This document shows positions 17,647 to 26,119 of a DNA stretch of 64,000 nt, one piece after another. The notes beneath the pieces were generated by a model, which saw nothing but the letters and a program-made list of their open reading frames with translations, ran no database searches and had not been told where the DNA came from. The stretch is taken from positions 2,480,001 to 2,544,000 of the forward strand of contig NZ_CP063814.1 in the NCBI RefSeq assembly GCF_015277875.1. The letters are read 5' to 3'. The position numbers and the translations under genes were made by a program. Every line of letters starts with the position of its first letter. Positions within the stretch are counted from its first letter, which is position 1. The DNA is from Microbacterium luteum (GTDB taxonomy: Bacteria > Actinomycetota > Actinomycetes > Actinomycetales > Microbacteriaceae).

Positions 17647-19368
17647 TCATGCCGGAGTGTCCGCGTCGGCCGTCGCCTGCCACCCGTGGAGGGCGGCCAA
17701 CTGATCCATCGTGCGCGCGATCTCGGAACCGACGCGGGCCTCATCCCACTCCAGGACCGAGGCGACGGCCTCCGCGACCTCGGTGAAGATCTCACGAGAC
17801 AGCCGCCCGGTGAAGGCAAGGTCGGAGCGCCGCTGGAGGAGGTCGGCGAGGCGCTCGACATCCTCGTTGACCGCAAGGAATCGCAGTTCCCCCGTCGAGA
17901 AGTCCGGGAGGGTCTCGAGCGCGCGATCGTCGTCGTCCTCGACGATCGCGTCGATCACCTCGCGCGCGATCGTGCCGTAGCGCGCAAGCAGGACGGCCGC
18001 GCGCTCGCGCCCGACGCCGTCGGCGTGGCGTTCCACCCACGCCTGGCGCGAGCGCTCGTCGACCGGGTATCCCTTGCCGCCACCGATCGCGAGGCCTCGC
18101 GTGGTCACCGAGCGCTCGCGGCCGAGCTCTTTCAGCGCGTCATCGGCGAGGTGCTCCGCCGACGCGCGGAAGGTCGTCCACTTGCCGCCCACGAGCGTGA
18201 TCAGGCGCGGCCCACCCGTCACGAGCACGCCGTGCTCGACGCGGTAGTCGCGCGAGACGAACCCGGGCGGCAGGTCCTCGTGGCTGGGCAGCGGCCGCAC
18301 ACCGCTGAAGCGGTAGACGATCTGAGATCGGTCGACGGCGATGTCGGGCAGCACCTGCGCGATGAGGTCGATGAAGTAGTCGACCTCATCCTCCGTGCAC
18401 ACCGCCGGCTCCGTGATGTCGTGCTCGAGGTCGCTCGTGCCCACCAGCACGCGGCCCTTGAGGGGGTGGATGAGCACGATGCGTCCGTCGCTGTTCTCGA
18501 AGAACAGCTCGCGCCCGCCGGTCGCGTCCAGCAGCTCGGGGTGATCGAGGACGATGTGCGACCCCTTCGTCCCGGCCATGTAGCGGGTCTCTCGACCCAG
18601 TGCGTCGTTGACGAGGTCGGCCCAGGGACCCGCCGCGTTGATGACGATCTGGGCGGAGAAGGGGATCCGCCGCCCGGTCGGCCCGTCTTCGAGCACCACC
18701 TGGTCGCCGTCGATGGCAACAGCGGCCGTGTAGTTGACCGCGCGGGCGCGGTCGCCCCCGGCGGCGCGTGCGTCGCGAACGAGGTCCTGCCCGAGGCGCT
18801 CCGGGTCCCGGATCGCGGCGTCCCAGTACGTCGCGGTGTACTTCACGCCGGGACCGAGATCCGGCAGCACGCGAAGCGAACGCTTGCGCCCGTGGAACTC
18901 GTGCCGGGGAACGCGTCCGCCGTTGCGGGAGAAGGCGTCGTAGATCGTCAGTCCGACCTTGATCAGCAGCGCACCGCGCTCCTTCGGCTTTCCCGACCGA
19001 TGCGTGAGCATGCGCAGCGGGGCATTGAACAGCCCCGAGAAGGCCGAGTGAATCGGGATGGTCGTCTGCAGCGGCTTGACGTAGTGCGGCGCCGTGCCGA
19101 TGAGGTCGTTGCGCTCGCGGACGGCCTCGTGGACGAGGCGGAATTCCCCGTTCTCGAGGTAGCGCACCCCGCCGTGGATCATGTGGGACGACCCGGCCGA
19201 GGCGCCGCTGATGAAGTCGTTCTTCTCGACGAGGGCGACATCCACCCCCTGCAGCGCGAGGTCGCGGAAGGTGGCGACACCGTTGATGCCGCCGCCGATG
19301 ATCAGAACCTCGGCGTGAGGCCGGGCAGCGAGGTCGGTGCGGAGGGAGGGCGCGTTTCGATCCGTCAT
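17647..19368 (-). CDS. glpD: Glycerol-3-phosphate dehydrogenase (FAD, respiratory)
   Basis: Oxidises glycerol-3-phosphate to dihydroxyacetone phosphate and passes electrons to the quinone pool at the membrane. The 573-residue protein has the FAD motif VLIIGGGINGVATFRDLALQG, the substrate blocks SSHMIHGGVRYLE and VINAAGPWADLVND, and SGVRPLPS, with a C-terminal domain of about 150 residues of the DAO_C type. ATG follows AAAGGA by 5 nt. It lies between operator 1 and operator 2 and is divergent from the SorC-type regulator gene, which implies control by that protein. Confidence 0.94.
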   Translation of the reverse strand: MTDRNAPSLRTDLAARPHAEVLIIGGGINGVATFRDLALQGVDVALVEKNDFISGASAGSSHMIHGGVRYLENGEFRLVHEAVRERNDLIGTAPHYVKPLQTTIPIHSAFSGLFNAPLRMLTHRSGKPKERGALLIKVGLTIYDAFSRNGGRVPRHEFHGRKRSLRVLPDLGPGVKYTATYWDAAIRDPERLGQDLVRDARAAGGDRARAVNYTAAVAIDGDQVVLEDGPTGRRIPFSAQIVINAAGPWADLVNDALGRETRYMAGTKGSHIVLDHPELLDATGGRELFFENSDGRIVLIHPLKGRVLVGTSDLEHDITEPAVCTEDEVDYFIDLIAQVLPDIAVDRSQIVYRFSGVRPLPSHEDLPPGFVSRDYRVEHGVLVTGGPRLITLVGGKWTTFRASAEHLADDALKELGRERSVTTRGLAIGGGKGYPVDERSRQAWVERHADGVGRERAAVLLARYGTIAREVIDAIVEDDDDRALETLPDFSTGELRFLAVNEDVERLADLLQRRSDLAFTGRLSREIFTEVAEAVASVLEWDEARVGSEIARTMDQLAALHGWQATADADTPA

Positions 19369-19426
19369 GGTCGTCCTTTCGATCCGGTATCCATCATCAC
19401 ACCGCTGCGCGATATTTCAGCGGGTC

Positions 19427-19440
19427 TGCACACATGTGCA
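19427..19440. promoter_or_regulatory. Operator 2 for the glycerol regulator
   Basis: TGCACACATGTGCA is identical to operator 1 except at the two central positions. It lies in the 83-bp divergent space between glpD and the regulator gene, 11 bp before the regulator start, so autoregulation is likely. Confidence 0.65.
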
Positions 19441-19451
19441 ACCATGTCGTC

Positions 19452-20429
19452 ATGGACGATATCGACGACGGGCGCGAAGGCGCATTCCGTGTAGACCGCG
19501 CGCACACCGCGGCGCACCTGTACTACGTGCAGAACCGCACCATGGATGCGATCGCCCGGGAATTGCGCACCTCGCGCTCGACGGTCTCTCGGCTGCTCTC
19601 CTACGCGCGCGCCCAGGGCATCGTCGACATCAGGATCCGCTCGCCGCACGAGGCCCCTCATACGCTGGAGTCGCGCATCGCGACGCGCCTCGGCGTCACC
19701 GCGCACGTGGTGCCGATGCCCGGCGACCTGCCCGAAGCGGAACGTCTGGCGCGCGTCGCCCTCGGCGCCGCCCACGTGATCCACGACTTCGTGCACTCGG
19801 AGCTCACCGTCGGCGTCGCATGGGGGTCGACGCTGGCCGCGGTCAGCACGCACCTCATTCCGAAACCCGTGCACGACACCACCTTCGTGCAGCTGAACGG
19901 CTCGGGGAACACGCATACGACCGGTCTGCTCTACGCCAGCGAGATCCTCAGCCGCTTCGGCGAGGCGTACCGCGGGAGCGTCCAGCAGTTCCCGGTCCCG
20001 GCGTTCTTCGACGACCCGGAGACCAAGCGCCTGCTGTGGCGCGAGCGCAGCACTCGGCGCATCCTCGAGACGCAGGACAAGATGGGCCTCGTGCTCTTCA
20101 GCGTGGGGTCCGCGTCGGCGCGGGTACGCAGCCACGTATACTCCGGCGGATTCCTCGACCCGTCCGATCTCGGCGCCCTCGCCCGGGACGGGGTGGTCGG
20201 CGACGTCGCCACGGTCTTCTTCCGGGCCGACGGGTCCAGCGACGGCATCGCGCTGAACGAACGTGCGACGGGCCCCGACTTCGCGGCGCTGCGGCAGGTT
20301 CCGCGGCGCTGCTGCATTGTGGCGGGCGAGTCGAAACTCGCGAGCCTGCGCGGTGCGATCGCGGCGGGCCTGGTGACCGACCTCGTGATCGACGAGGGAA
20401 CGGCCCGCGCCCTGGTCGAGGACGACTGA
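19452..20429 (+). CDS. SorC/DeoR-type sugar-responsive regulator
   Basis: A 325-residue transcription factor. The N-terminal helix-turn-helix is NRTMDAIARELRTSRSTVSRLLSYARAQGIVDIRI (residues about 27-60), as in SorC and EryD proteins. The rest is the SorC sugar-binding domain with WGSTLAAVS, the TFVQLNGSG block and a C-terminal CIVAGESKLASLRGAIAAGLVTDLVIDE. Effectors of this family are phosphorylated sugars or polyols, so glycerol-3-phosphate is a reasonable guess. The start is ATG at 19452; ATG at 19434 would place the operator inside the gene. The twin operators make this the likely controller of glpD and of the hydrolase-glpK operon. Confidence 0.85.
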   Translation: MDDIDDGREGAFRVDRAHTAAHLYYVQNRTMDAIARELRTSRSTVSRLLSYARAQGIVDIRIRSPHEAPHTLESRIATRLGVTAHVVPMPGDLPEAERLARVALGAAHVIHDFVHSELTVGVAWGSTLAAVSTHLIPKPVHDTTFVQLNGSGNTHTTGLLYASEILSRFGEAYRGSVQQFPVPAFFDDPETKRLLWRERSTRRILETQDKMGLVLFSVGSASARVRSHVYSGGFLDPSDLGALARDGVVGDVATVFFRADGSSDGIALNERATGPDFAALRQVPRRCCIVAGESKLASLRGAIAAGLVTDLVIDEGTARALVEDD

Positions 20430-20484
20430 CGGCCGGGGTGTTACCTCGCGCATCGGGAATGAATGCCCGCGCGTGCGGTTGACC

Positions 20485-20490
20485 TAGAAT
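20485..20490 (+). promoter_or_regulatory. -10 box TAGAAT of the rib operon
   Basis: TAGAAT lies about 10 nt before the first conserved base of the FMN riboswitch, as expected for a promoter that starts transcription at the aptamer. I see no good -35 element. Confidence 0.5.
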
Positions 20491-20499
20491 GAGTGTCGA

Positions 20500-20656
20500 C
20501 GTGCTCCGGGGTCGGTGAGAATCCGAACCGGCGGTGAAAGTCCGCGACCCCGCCTCGAGATCCGAACGGACGACGATGCGGGTTGATCCGGTGGAATTCC
20601 GGAACCGACGGTGATGCGACGGGGAAACCCGACGCGAGTCCGGATGGGAGGTGGCA
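20500..20656 (+). ncRNA. FMN riboswitch (RFN element)
   Basis: Conserved RFN text is present in order: GTGCTCCGGGGTCGGTGA, ATCCGAACCGGCGGTGAAAG, TCCGCGACCCC, then GGTTGATCCGGTGGAATTCC, GGAACCGACGGTGA and AGTCCGGATGGGAGGTGGCAC. The final arm pairs with the first. Between GGTGA and AGTCCGG there is an extra 21-nt arm GCGACGGGGAAACCCGACGCG, itself a hairpin. FMN binding should lower expression of the rib genes that follow. Confidence 0.93.
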
Positions 20657-20659
20657 CGA

Positions 20660-20677
20660 GCGACGCTGACGCGTCGC
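20660..20677 (+). terminator. Candidate expression-platform hairpin
   Basis: GCGACGC-TGAC-GCGTCGC, a perfect 7-bp stem, directly follows the aptamer and is followed by a pyrimidine-rich stretch (CGCTTCCCGTCTTCC) rather than a T run. It could be the regulated terminator or a Rho-related stop. Confidence 0.4.
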
Positions 20678-20744
20678 CGCTTCCCGTCTTCCGTGTGCGC
20701 GATGATCTGCAGCAGCAGAGGTCAGACGGACGAGGAGATGACGG

Positions 20745-21788
20745 ATGCCGGCCACCGCGGCGGAGCAGGGCGCGATGCGACGCGCCTTCGACCTCGCGCT
20801 GCGCGGTCCGCGAGGCGCGAACCCCCAGGTCGGCGCGGTCATCCTCTCCCCCGACGGCGAGATCCTCGCCGAGGGGTGGCATCGAGGCGCCGGAACCGCG
20901 CACGCCGAGGTCGACGCCCTGTCGCACCTGTCCGACGGCGCCGCGCGGGGCGCCACGGCCGTGGTCACCCTCGAGCCCTGCAATCACACCGGCCGCACCG
21001 GTCCCTGCAGCGAAGCGCTCATCGCGGCGGGCATCGCCCGCGTCGTGTTCGCCGTCGACGACCCGGGAGAGGCATCCTCCGGCGGAGCCGATCGGCTCCG
21101 CGCCGCCGGCATCGACGTCGAGCCGGCCGTGTTCGCCGCCGACGGCACCGACCTGCTCGGGTCATGGCTCGCCGTGCAGCGCCTCGGGCGTCCGCACGTG
21201 ACGGTGAAGTGGGCGCAGTCACTCGACGGACGAGCCGCCGCCGCCGACGGCACGAGCCAGTGGATCACGGGCTCCGCGGCACGCGAAGACGTGCACCGCC
21301 GCCGCGCGGCGGCCGACGTCATCGTCGCCGGCATCGGCACGGTGCTCGCCGACGACCCCGCCCTCACCGCCCGCACCCCCTCCGGCGCGCTGCACGACTC
21401 CCAGCCGGTGCCGCTCGTGCTCGGGCGCCGCGACATCCCGCACGATGCGGCCGTGCGCCGGCATCCCCGCCCGTTCCTCCAGCGCGCGGGCGACGACCTG
21501 CCCGCGGTGCTGGCGGAGCTGCGCGGCCTCGGCTTCCATCGGGTGTTCGTCGAGGGCGGGCCCGCCGTCGCCTCGGCGTTCCTGCGCGCCGGCCTCGTCG
21601 ACGACGTGATCGTCTACGTCGCCCCGGTGCTGCTCGGCGGTGCACGGCTCGCCCTGGGCGAGATCGGCGTGCCGACCATCGGGTCGGCCCTGCGGCTCGA
21701 CACCGTCTCGATCGACCGACTCGGCGACGACGTGCGGATCATCGCCCACCCCTCCTCCGCCACGGCGGATCCGACGAAAGGCGCGTGA
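20745..21788 (+). CDS. ribD: Bifunctional riboflavin deaminase/reductase
   Basis: Deaminates and then reduces the pyrimidine ring of the first riboflavin precursor. The N-terminal deaminase domain (1-145) has the zinc motif TAHAEVDAL and PCNHTGRTGPC. The C-terminal reductase domain starts at PHVTVKWAQSLDGRAAAADG (about residue 150) and has ADVIVAGIGTVLADDP and VFVEGGPAVASAFL. The 347 residues match the family. ATG follows GAGGAG; the gene begins 89 nt after the FMN riboswitch. ribE follows with no gap. Confidence 0.95.
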   Translation: MPATAAEQGAMRRAFDLALRGPRGANPQVGAVILSPDGEILAEGWHRGAGTAHAEVDALSHLSDGAARGATAVVTLEPCNHTGRTGPCSEALIAAGIARVVFAVDDPGEASSGGADRLRAAGIDVEPAVFAADGTDLLGSWLAVQRLGRPHVTVKWAQSLDGRAAAADGTSQWITGSAAREDVHRRRAAADVIVAGIGTVLADDPALTARTPSGALHDSQPVPLVLGRRDIPHDAAVRRHPRPFLQRAGDDLPAVLAELRGLGFHRVFVEGGPAVASAFLRAGLVDDVIVYVAPVLLGGARLALGEIGVPTIGSALRLDTVSIDRLGDDVRIIAHPSSATADPTKGA

Positions 21789-22430
21789 ATGTTCACCGGA
21801 ATCATCGAAGAACTCGGCGAGATCACCGACGTGGCGCTTTCCGGCGACGGCGTCCGCCTGACGGTGCGCGCGCCGATCGCGGTCTCCGACGCCTCCCACG
21901 GCGACTCCATCGCCGTCTCCGGCGTCTGCCTCACCGTCGTCGAGCAGGCCGCCGACGGGTTCACCGCCGACGTCATGAAGCAGACGCTCGACATGTCCAC
22001 CCTCGCCGGGGCGGCGCCGGGTCGCCGGGTGAACATCGAGCGGGCCACCGCGACCGGCGGGCGCCTCGGCGGCCACATCGTGCAGGGACACATCGACGGC
22101 ACCGGCGAGGTGCTCGAGGTGCGGCCCGGTGCGCAGTGGCTCGTGCTGCGGATCGGCCTGCCCGCTCACCTCGCGCCCCTCGTCGTCGACAAGGGCTCCA
22201 TCGCCGTCGACGGGGTCTCCCTCACCGTCAGCTCCGCGAGTGCCGCCGACGCCGACGCGCCGTGGTTCGAGGTCTCCCTCATCCCCGAGACCCTCACGGC
22301 CACCACCCTCGGCGAGCGCGCGGCCGGTGACCGCGTGAACCTCGAGACCGACATCCTCGCGCGCCACGTGCAGCGACTCCTCGCCTTCGCGCCGACCGCC
22401 GGCGCAGATCCGGAAGGAGGCTCCCGATGA
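21789..22430 (+). CDS. ribE: Riboflavin synthase, alpha subunit
   Basis: Dismutates two molecules of dimethylribityllumazine to riboflavin. The 213-residue protein has the usual two lumazine-binding repeats. MFTGIIEELGEI starts the first, with GDSIAVSGVCLTVVE. The second has GGHIVQGHIDGTGEV and GSIAVDGVSLTVSS. ATG follows the ribD stop directly, and the stop overlaps the ribBA start (ATGA), so translation is coupled. Confidence 0.95.
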   Translation: MFTGIIEELGEITDVALSGDGVRLTVRAPIAVSDASHGDSIAVSGVCLTVVEQAADGFTADVMKQTLDMSTLAGAAPGRRVNIERATATGGRLGGHIVQGHIDGTGEVLEVRPGAQWLVLRIGLPAHLAPLVVDKGSIAVDGVSLTVSSASAADADAPWFEVSLIPETLTATTLGERAAGDRVNLETDILARHVQRLLAFAPTAGADPEGGSR

Positions 22431-23704
22431 GCCTTTCCCCCATCTCCGACGCCCTCGACGCCCTACGCGCGGGACGCCCGGTCATCGTCGCCGACGACGA
22501 GAACCGCGAGAACGAAGGCGACGTCATCCTGTCCGCGCAGCTGGCGACGCCGGAATGGATCGCGTGGACCGTCCGATGGTCCAGCGGCTTCATCTGCGCG
22601 CCGATGCCCGCCGATCGCGCCGACGCCCTCGACCTGCCGCCGATGGTGGAGACCAACCAGGACGCCCGCGGCACCGCGTACACCGTGAGCGTCGACGCGG
22701 CCGACGGCATCACCACGGGCATCAGCGCCGCCGACCGCGCGCACACCCTCAACGTGCTGGCGAACCCCGCGTCGACGCCGTCGAGCGTGATCCGCCCCGG
22801 ACACATCCTGCCGCTGCGCGCCGTTGACGGCGGCGTGCGGGAGCGCGGCGGACACACCGAGGCCGCCGTCGAGCTCATGCGGCTCGCGGGGCTGGAACCG
22901 GTGGGAGCGATCGCCGAGATCGTCGCGGAGGACGGGTCGATGATGCGCCTTCCCGGTCTGATCGAGCTCGGTCGACGCGACGGCGTGCCGGTGATCACGA
23001 TCGAGCAGCTCATCGCGCACCTCGGGGAGGTCGACCCCGACGGCACCCGGTCCGGCCACGCGCATCGCCGCCGCGTGAGCCTGCGCGCGGAGTCGCGCGT
23101 TCCCACCTCCCACGGCGAGTTCCGCTTCCTCGCCTACAAGGACCGCGTGACCGGCACCGACCACATCGCCGTCGTCTCCGGCGACCTCTCCTCCGACGCC
23201 CCGCTCGTGCGGGTGCACTCGGAGTGCCTCACCGGTGAGGCGTTCGGATCGCTGAAGTGCGAGTGCGGATCGCAGCTGGATGCCGCCCTCGACGCGATCG
23301 AGCAGGACGGCGGCGTCGTGGTCTACATGCGCGGTCACGAAGGACGCGGCATCGGCCTCATCAACAAGCTCCGCGCCTACGGGCTGCAGGAGCGCGGCTA
23401 CGACACCGTCGACGCCAACCTCGAGCTCGGGCTGCCGGCCGATGCGCGCGACTACGCCGCGGCCGCGGGCATCCTCGCCGACCTCGGCGTCGAGCGCGTG
23501 CGCCTGCTCACCAACAACACCGACAAGGTCAGCCAGCTGCGCGAACTCGGACTCGACATCGTCGAGCAGGTGCCGCTGCTGGTCGGCGTCGGACCCAACA
23601 ACCACCAGTACCTCGCCACCAAGCGCGACCGCATGGGACACATCATCGCCGAGGAGGACCTCGCCGACGCGGTCGCGCAGATGAAGGAAGGAGCCGGCGC
23701 ATGA
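22427..23704 (+). CDS. ribBA: Bifunctional DHBP synthase / GTP cyclohydrolase II
   Basis: Provides both starting materials of riboflavin: dihydroxybutanone phosphate from ribulose-5-phosphate, and the pyrimidine from GTP. The RibB domain (about 1-205) has ADDENRENEGDVILSAQ and GHTEAAVELMRLAG. The RibA domain (about 215-425) has VHSECLTGEAFGSLKCECG with the zinc cysteines, GGVVVYMRGHEGRGIGL and LLTNNTDKVSQL. ATG follows AAGGAGG. The 425-residue fusion is the usual actinobacterial form. Confidence 0.95.
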   Translation: MSLSPISDALDALRAGRPVIVADDENRENEGDVILSAQLATPEWIAWTVRWSSGFICAPMPADRADALDLPPMVETNQDARGTAYTVSVDAADGITTGISAADRAHTLNVLANPASTPSSVIRPGHILPLRAVDGGVRERGGHTEAAVELMRLAGLEPVGAIAEIVAEDGSMMRLPGLIELGRRDGVPVITIEQLIAHLGEVDPDGTRSGHAHRRRVSLRAESRVPTSHGEFRFLAYKDRVTGTDHIAVVSGDLSSDAPLVRVHSECLTGEAFGSLKCECGSQLDAALDAIEQDGGVVVYMRGHEGRGIGLINKLRAYGLQERGYDTVDANLELGLPADARDYAAAAGILADLGVERVRLLTNNTDKVSQLRELGLDIVEQVPLLVGVGPNNHQYLATKRDRMGHIIAEEDLADAVAQMKEGAGA

Positions 23705-24177
23705 GCGGCACCGGAGCACCCCAGACCCCCGCCCCCGTCGACGCGACGGGGCTCTCCGTCGTCGTGATCGCCGGCACGTGGCACGACACCATCACCGACG
23801 GGCTCGTCGCCGGCGCTCGACGCGTGCTGGATGCCAGCGGCGCCGACCACCGCCTCGTGCGCGTGCCCGGCTCGTTCGAGCTCGCCCTGGCGGCGCAGGC
23901 CGCCTTCGCGGGCGGGGCCGACGCGGTCGTGGCACTGGGCGTGATCATCCGCGGCGGCACGCCGCACTTCGACTTCGTCGCCGCCGCCGCCACCGACGGA
24001 CTCACCCGCGTGTCGCTCGACGCCGGCAGACCCGTCGGGTTCGGCGTGCTCACCCTCGACGACGAACAGCAGGGACTCGACCGGGCGGGCCTGGAGGGCT
24101 CGAAAGAGGACAAGGGTGCGGAAGCGGCGGACGCCGCGGTGCGCACCGCTCTGGTCACCCGCGCGCTGCGCGGCTGA
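23701..24177 (+). CDS. ribH: 6,7-dimethyl-8-ribityllumazine synthase
   Basis: Condenses dihydroxybutanone phosphate with the ribitylaminopyrimidine; forms an icosahedral or pentameric shell. The 158-residue protein has VVVIAGTWHDTITDGLVAGA, RVPGSFELALAAQ, VVALGVIIRGGTPHFDFV and VGFGVLTLDDEQQGLDRA, with the catalytic histidine in PHFDFV. ATG overlaps the ribBA stop. It is the last gene of the FMN-riboswitch operon. Confidence 0.95.
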   Translation: MSGTGAPQTPAPVDATGLSVVVIAGTWHDTITDGLVAGARRVLDASGADHRLVRVPGSFELALAAQAAFAGGADAVVALGVIIRGGTPHFDFVAAAATDGLTRVSLDAGRPVGFGVLTLDDEQQGLDRAGLEGSKEDKGAEAADAAVRTALVTRALRG

Positions 24178-24226
24178 CGGGGCGACGGTGAGGTCGTCCT
24201 TGCTGGCGGCCTCGCATCCGGCGCCG

Positions 24227-24232
24227 TAGGTT
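24227..24232 (+). promoter_or_regulatory. -10 box TAGGTT, leaderless start of membrane protein gene
   Basis: TAGGTT, 7 nt, then ATG at 24240. Confidence 0.45.
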
Positions 24233-24239
24233 GTGTCGC

Positions 24240-24593
24240 ATGGAGTTCCTTCGCCACCTCGTCGTGCTCGTCCATCTCGTCGGGTTCGCCCTGCTCTTCG
24301 GCGCATGGGCGGTCGAGGCCATCGGTGGCCGTCGGAACGTGACACGGCTGATGAACTGGGGCCTCGCCGTCGCCGCCGCCGCGGGCCTCGCCCTCGCCGC
24401 TCCGTGGGGAGTGTCGTACGAGCTGAACTACATCAAGATCGGCGTCAAGCTCGTCATCCTCCTCGTCATCGGAGCGCTGCTCGGGATCGGCTCCGCACGG
24501 CAGCGCAAGCGCGGCTCGGTGCCGACCGGCGTCTTCTGGTCGATCGGCGCGCTGACGCTCGCGAACGCGGCCATCGCGGTGCTCTGGACGTGA
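24240..24593 (+). CDS. Small four-segment membrane protein
   Basis: A 117-residue protein with four hydrophobic segments (about 5-25, 38-55, 68-85 and 97-116) and a basic loop (SARQRKRGSV). I do not recognise a named family; similar short proteins are common in Microbacteriaceae. A histidine in the first segment (HLVVLVHLVGF) and another charged residue in the third are the only polar positions in the membrane part. It lies 62 bp after ribH but has its own promoter-like box, and there is no clue to function. Confidence 0.7.
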   Translation: MEFLRHLVVLVHLVGFALLFGAWAVEAIGGRRNVTRLMNWGLAVAAAAGLALAAPWGVSYELNYIKIGVKLVILLVIGALLGIGSARQRKRGSVPTGVFWSIGALTLANAAIAVLWT

Positions 24594-24633
24594 TCCGGAT
24601 CGGCGGGCGCCGAGAGTAAGCTTGTCGCTCGCT

Positions 24634-26097
24634 ATGACTTCCCCCCGAACCGCTCCGGCGAATCCCCGCTCTCGCGTCATCACCGCGAGCCTCGTCGGCA
24701 CGACGATCGAGTTCTACGACTTCTACGTCTACGCCACCGCTGCCGTGCTGGTCTTCCCGGCGCTCTTCTTCCCCACCGGGAACGACACGACCGCTCTGCT
24801 GCTGTCGTTCAGCGTCTTCGGCGCGGCGATGATCGCCCGCCCGCTGGGGGCCATCGTCTTCGGCCATTTCGGCGACCGGTTCGGCCGCAAGATCACGCTG
24901 GTGTGGTCCCTGCTCACCATGGGCGTCGCCACGATCCTCATCGGGTGCCTCCCCACCTTCCAGGACATCGGCGCCGCTGCCGCGGTGCTCCTGCTCGTCC
25001 TGCGCCTCGCCCAGGGCTTCGCGCTGGGCGGCGAGTGGTCCGGCGCGGCGCTCGTGGCGACGGAGAACGCGCCGAAGGGCAAGCGCGCCTGGTACGGCAC
25101 CTTCCCGCAGCTCGGCGCTCCGCTCGGGTTCATCATCGCCAACAGCGTTTTCCTCGCGATCAGCTGGGCCCTCCCGCACCCCGACGGCCCCACGCAGCAG
25201 TCCGAGGCGTTCCTCGCGTGGGGATGGCGCGTGCCGTTCCTGTTCTCGGCCGTCATGGTGATCATCGGACTGTGGGTGCGCCTGCGCCTGGTGGAGTCGG
25301 AGACGTTCGTGAAGGCCGGAGCGCACGGCGCGCTGCGCAAGTTCCCCCTGGTCACGGTGGTCCGCCGCAACGGCTGGCAGATCGTGCTCGGCACGTTCAT
25401 CATGCTGGCCACCTACGTGCTGTTCTACCTGATGACAAACTTCACGCTCTCCTACGGCACCAAGGCGGCCGACCTCGATACCGCCACGGCGGCGGCCCGC
25501 ACGGCCGCGGAGGCATCCGGCCAGAGCTTCGACGCGGCCGCGTTCGCCGACCAGTTCTACCCCGGGCTCGGCTTCGGCTACACCGACTTCGTGCTGATGC
25601 AGATCATCGGCGTGGTCTTCTTCGGCATCTTCACCCTGCTGGCCGGTCCCGTCGCCGACGCGATCGGCCGACGGCGCCTGCTGCTGTGGATCACGGGGCT
25701 GATCATCGTGTTCGGACTGACCTTCAACGTGTTCCTGCTGCCGCAGGCCGACCCGAAGTTCACCGGGGCGATGGTGCAGGCGTTCCTCGTGTTCGGGTTC
25801 ATGCTCATGGGTGCCACGTTCGGGCCGATGGGCGCCGTCCTCCCCGAGCTGTTCCCGACGAACGTGCGCTACTCGGGATCGGCGATCGCCTACAACCTCT
25901 CCTCGATCCTCGGCGCCGCTCTCGCCCCGATCGTGGCGGTGGCCCTGTGGGCCGCGACCGGCGGCGCCCCGTGGCTGGTGGGCGTCTACCTGTCCGCGAT
26001 GGCGGTGCTCACCTTCGTCGCCCTCATCCTCGCCCCGGAGACGAAGGACGTCGACTACGACGACAACATCGGCGTGGCCGCCAGCGGCTCGCTCTGA
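24634..26097 (+). CDS. MFS transporter, metabolite:H+ symporter (MHS) family
   Basis: Twelve-segment proton symporter of 487 residues in the group of ShiA, ProP and KgtP, which import organic acids, betaines or aromatic acids. Evidence: the N-terminal ASLVGTTIEFYDFYVYATAA, the family motif GHFGDRFGRK after the second segment, and LRLAQGFALGGEWSGAALVATENAP in the fourth. C-terminal half: AVLPELFPTNVRYSGSAIAYN, also typical. The start is ATG at 24634, 11 nt after TAAGCT. A TTG at 24622 would add four residues. The substrate cannot be read from sequence. Confidence 0.88.
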   Translation: MTSPRTAPANPRSRVITASLVGTTIEFYDFYVYATAAVLVFPALFFPTGNDTTALLLSFSVFGAAMIARPLGAIVFGHFGDRFGRKITLVWSLLTMGVATILIGCLPTFQDIGAAAAVLLLVLRLAQGFALGGEWSGAALVATENAPKGKRAWYGTFPQLGAPLGFIIANSVFLAISWALPHPDGPTQQSEAFLAWGWRVPFLFSAVMVIIGLWVRLRLVESETFVKAGAHGALRKFPLVTVVRRNGWQIVLGTFIMLATYVLFYLMTNFTLSYGTKAADLDTATAAARTAAEASGQSFDAAAFADQFYPGLGFGYTDFVLMQIIGVVFFGIFTLLAGPVADAIGRRRLLLWITGLIIVFGLTFNVFLLPQADPKFTGAMVQAFLVFGFMLMGATFGPMGAVLPELFPTNVRYSGSAIAYNLSSILGAALAPIVAVALWAATGGAPWLVGVYLSAMAVLTFVALILAPETKDVDYDDNIGVAASGSL

Positions 26098-26119
26098 CCG
26101 TCTGCGGGCGGCGGTTCGT

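Noticed and set aside
19434..19452. The earlier ATG of the SorC-type regulator
   Set aside because: It would place the operator in the coding sequence, and the residues before MDDIDDG are not expected in this family.
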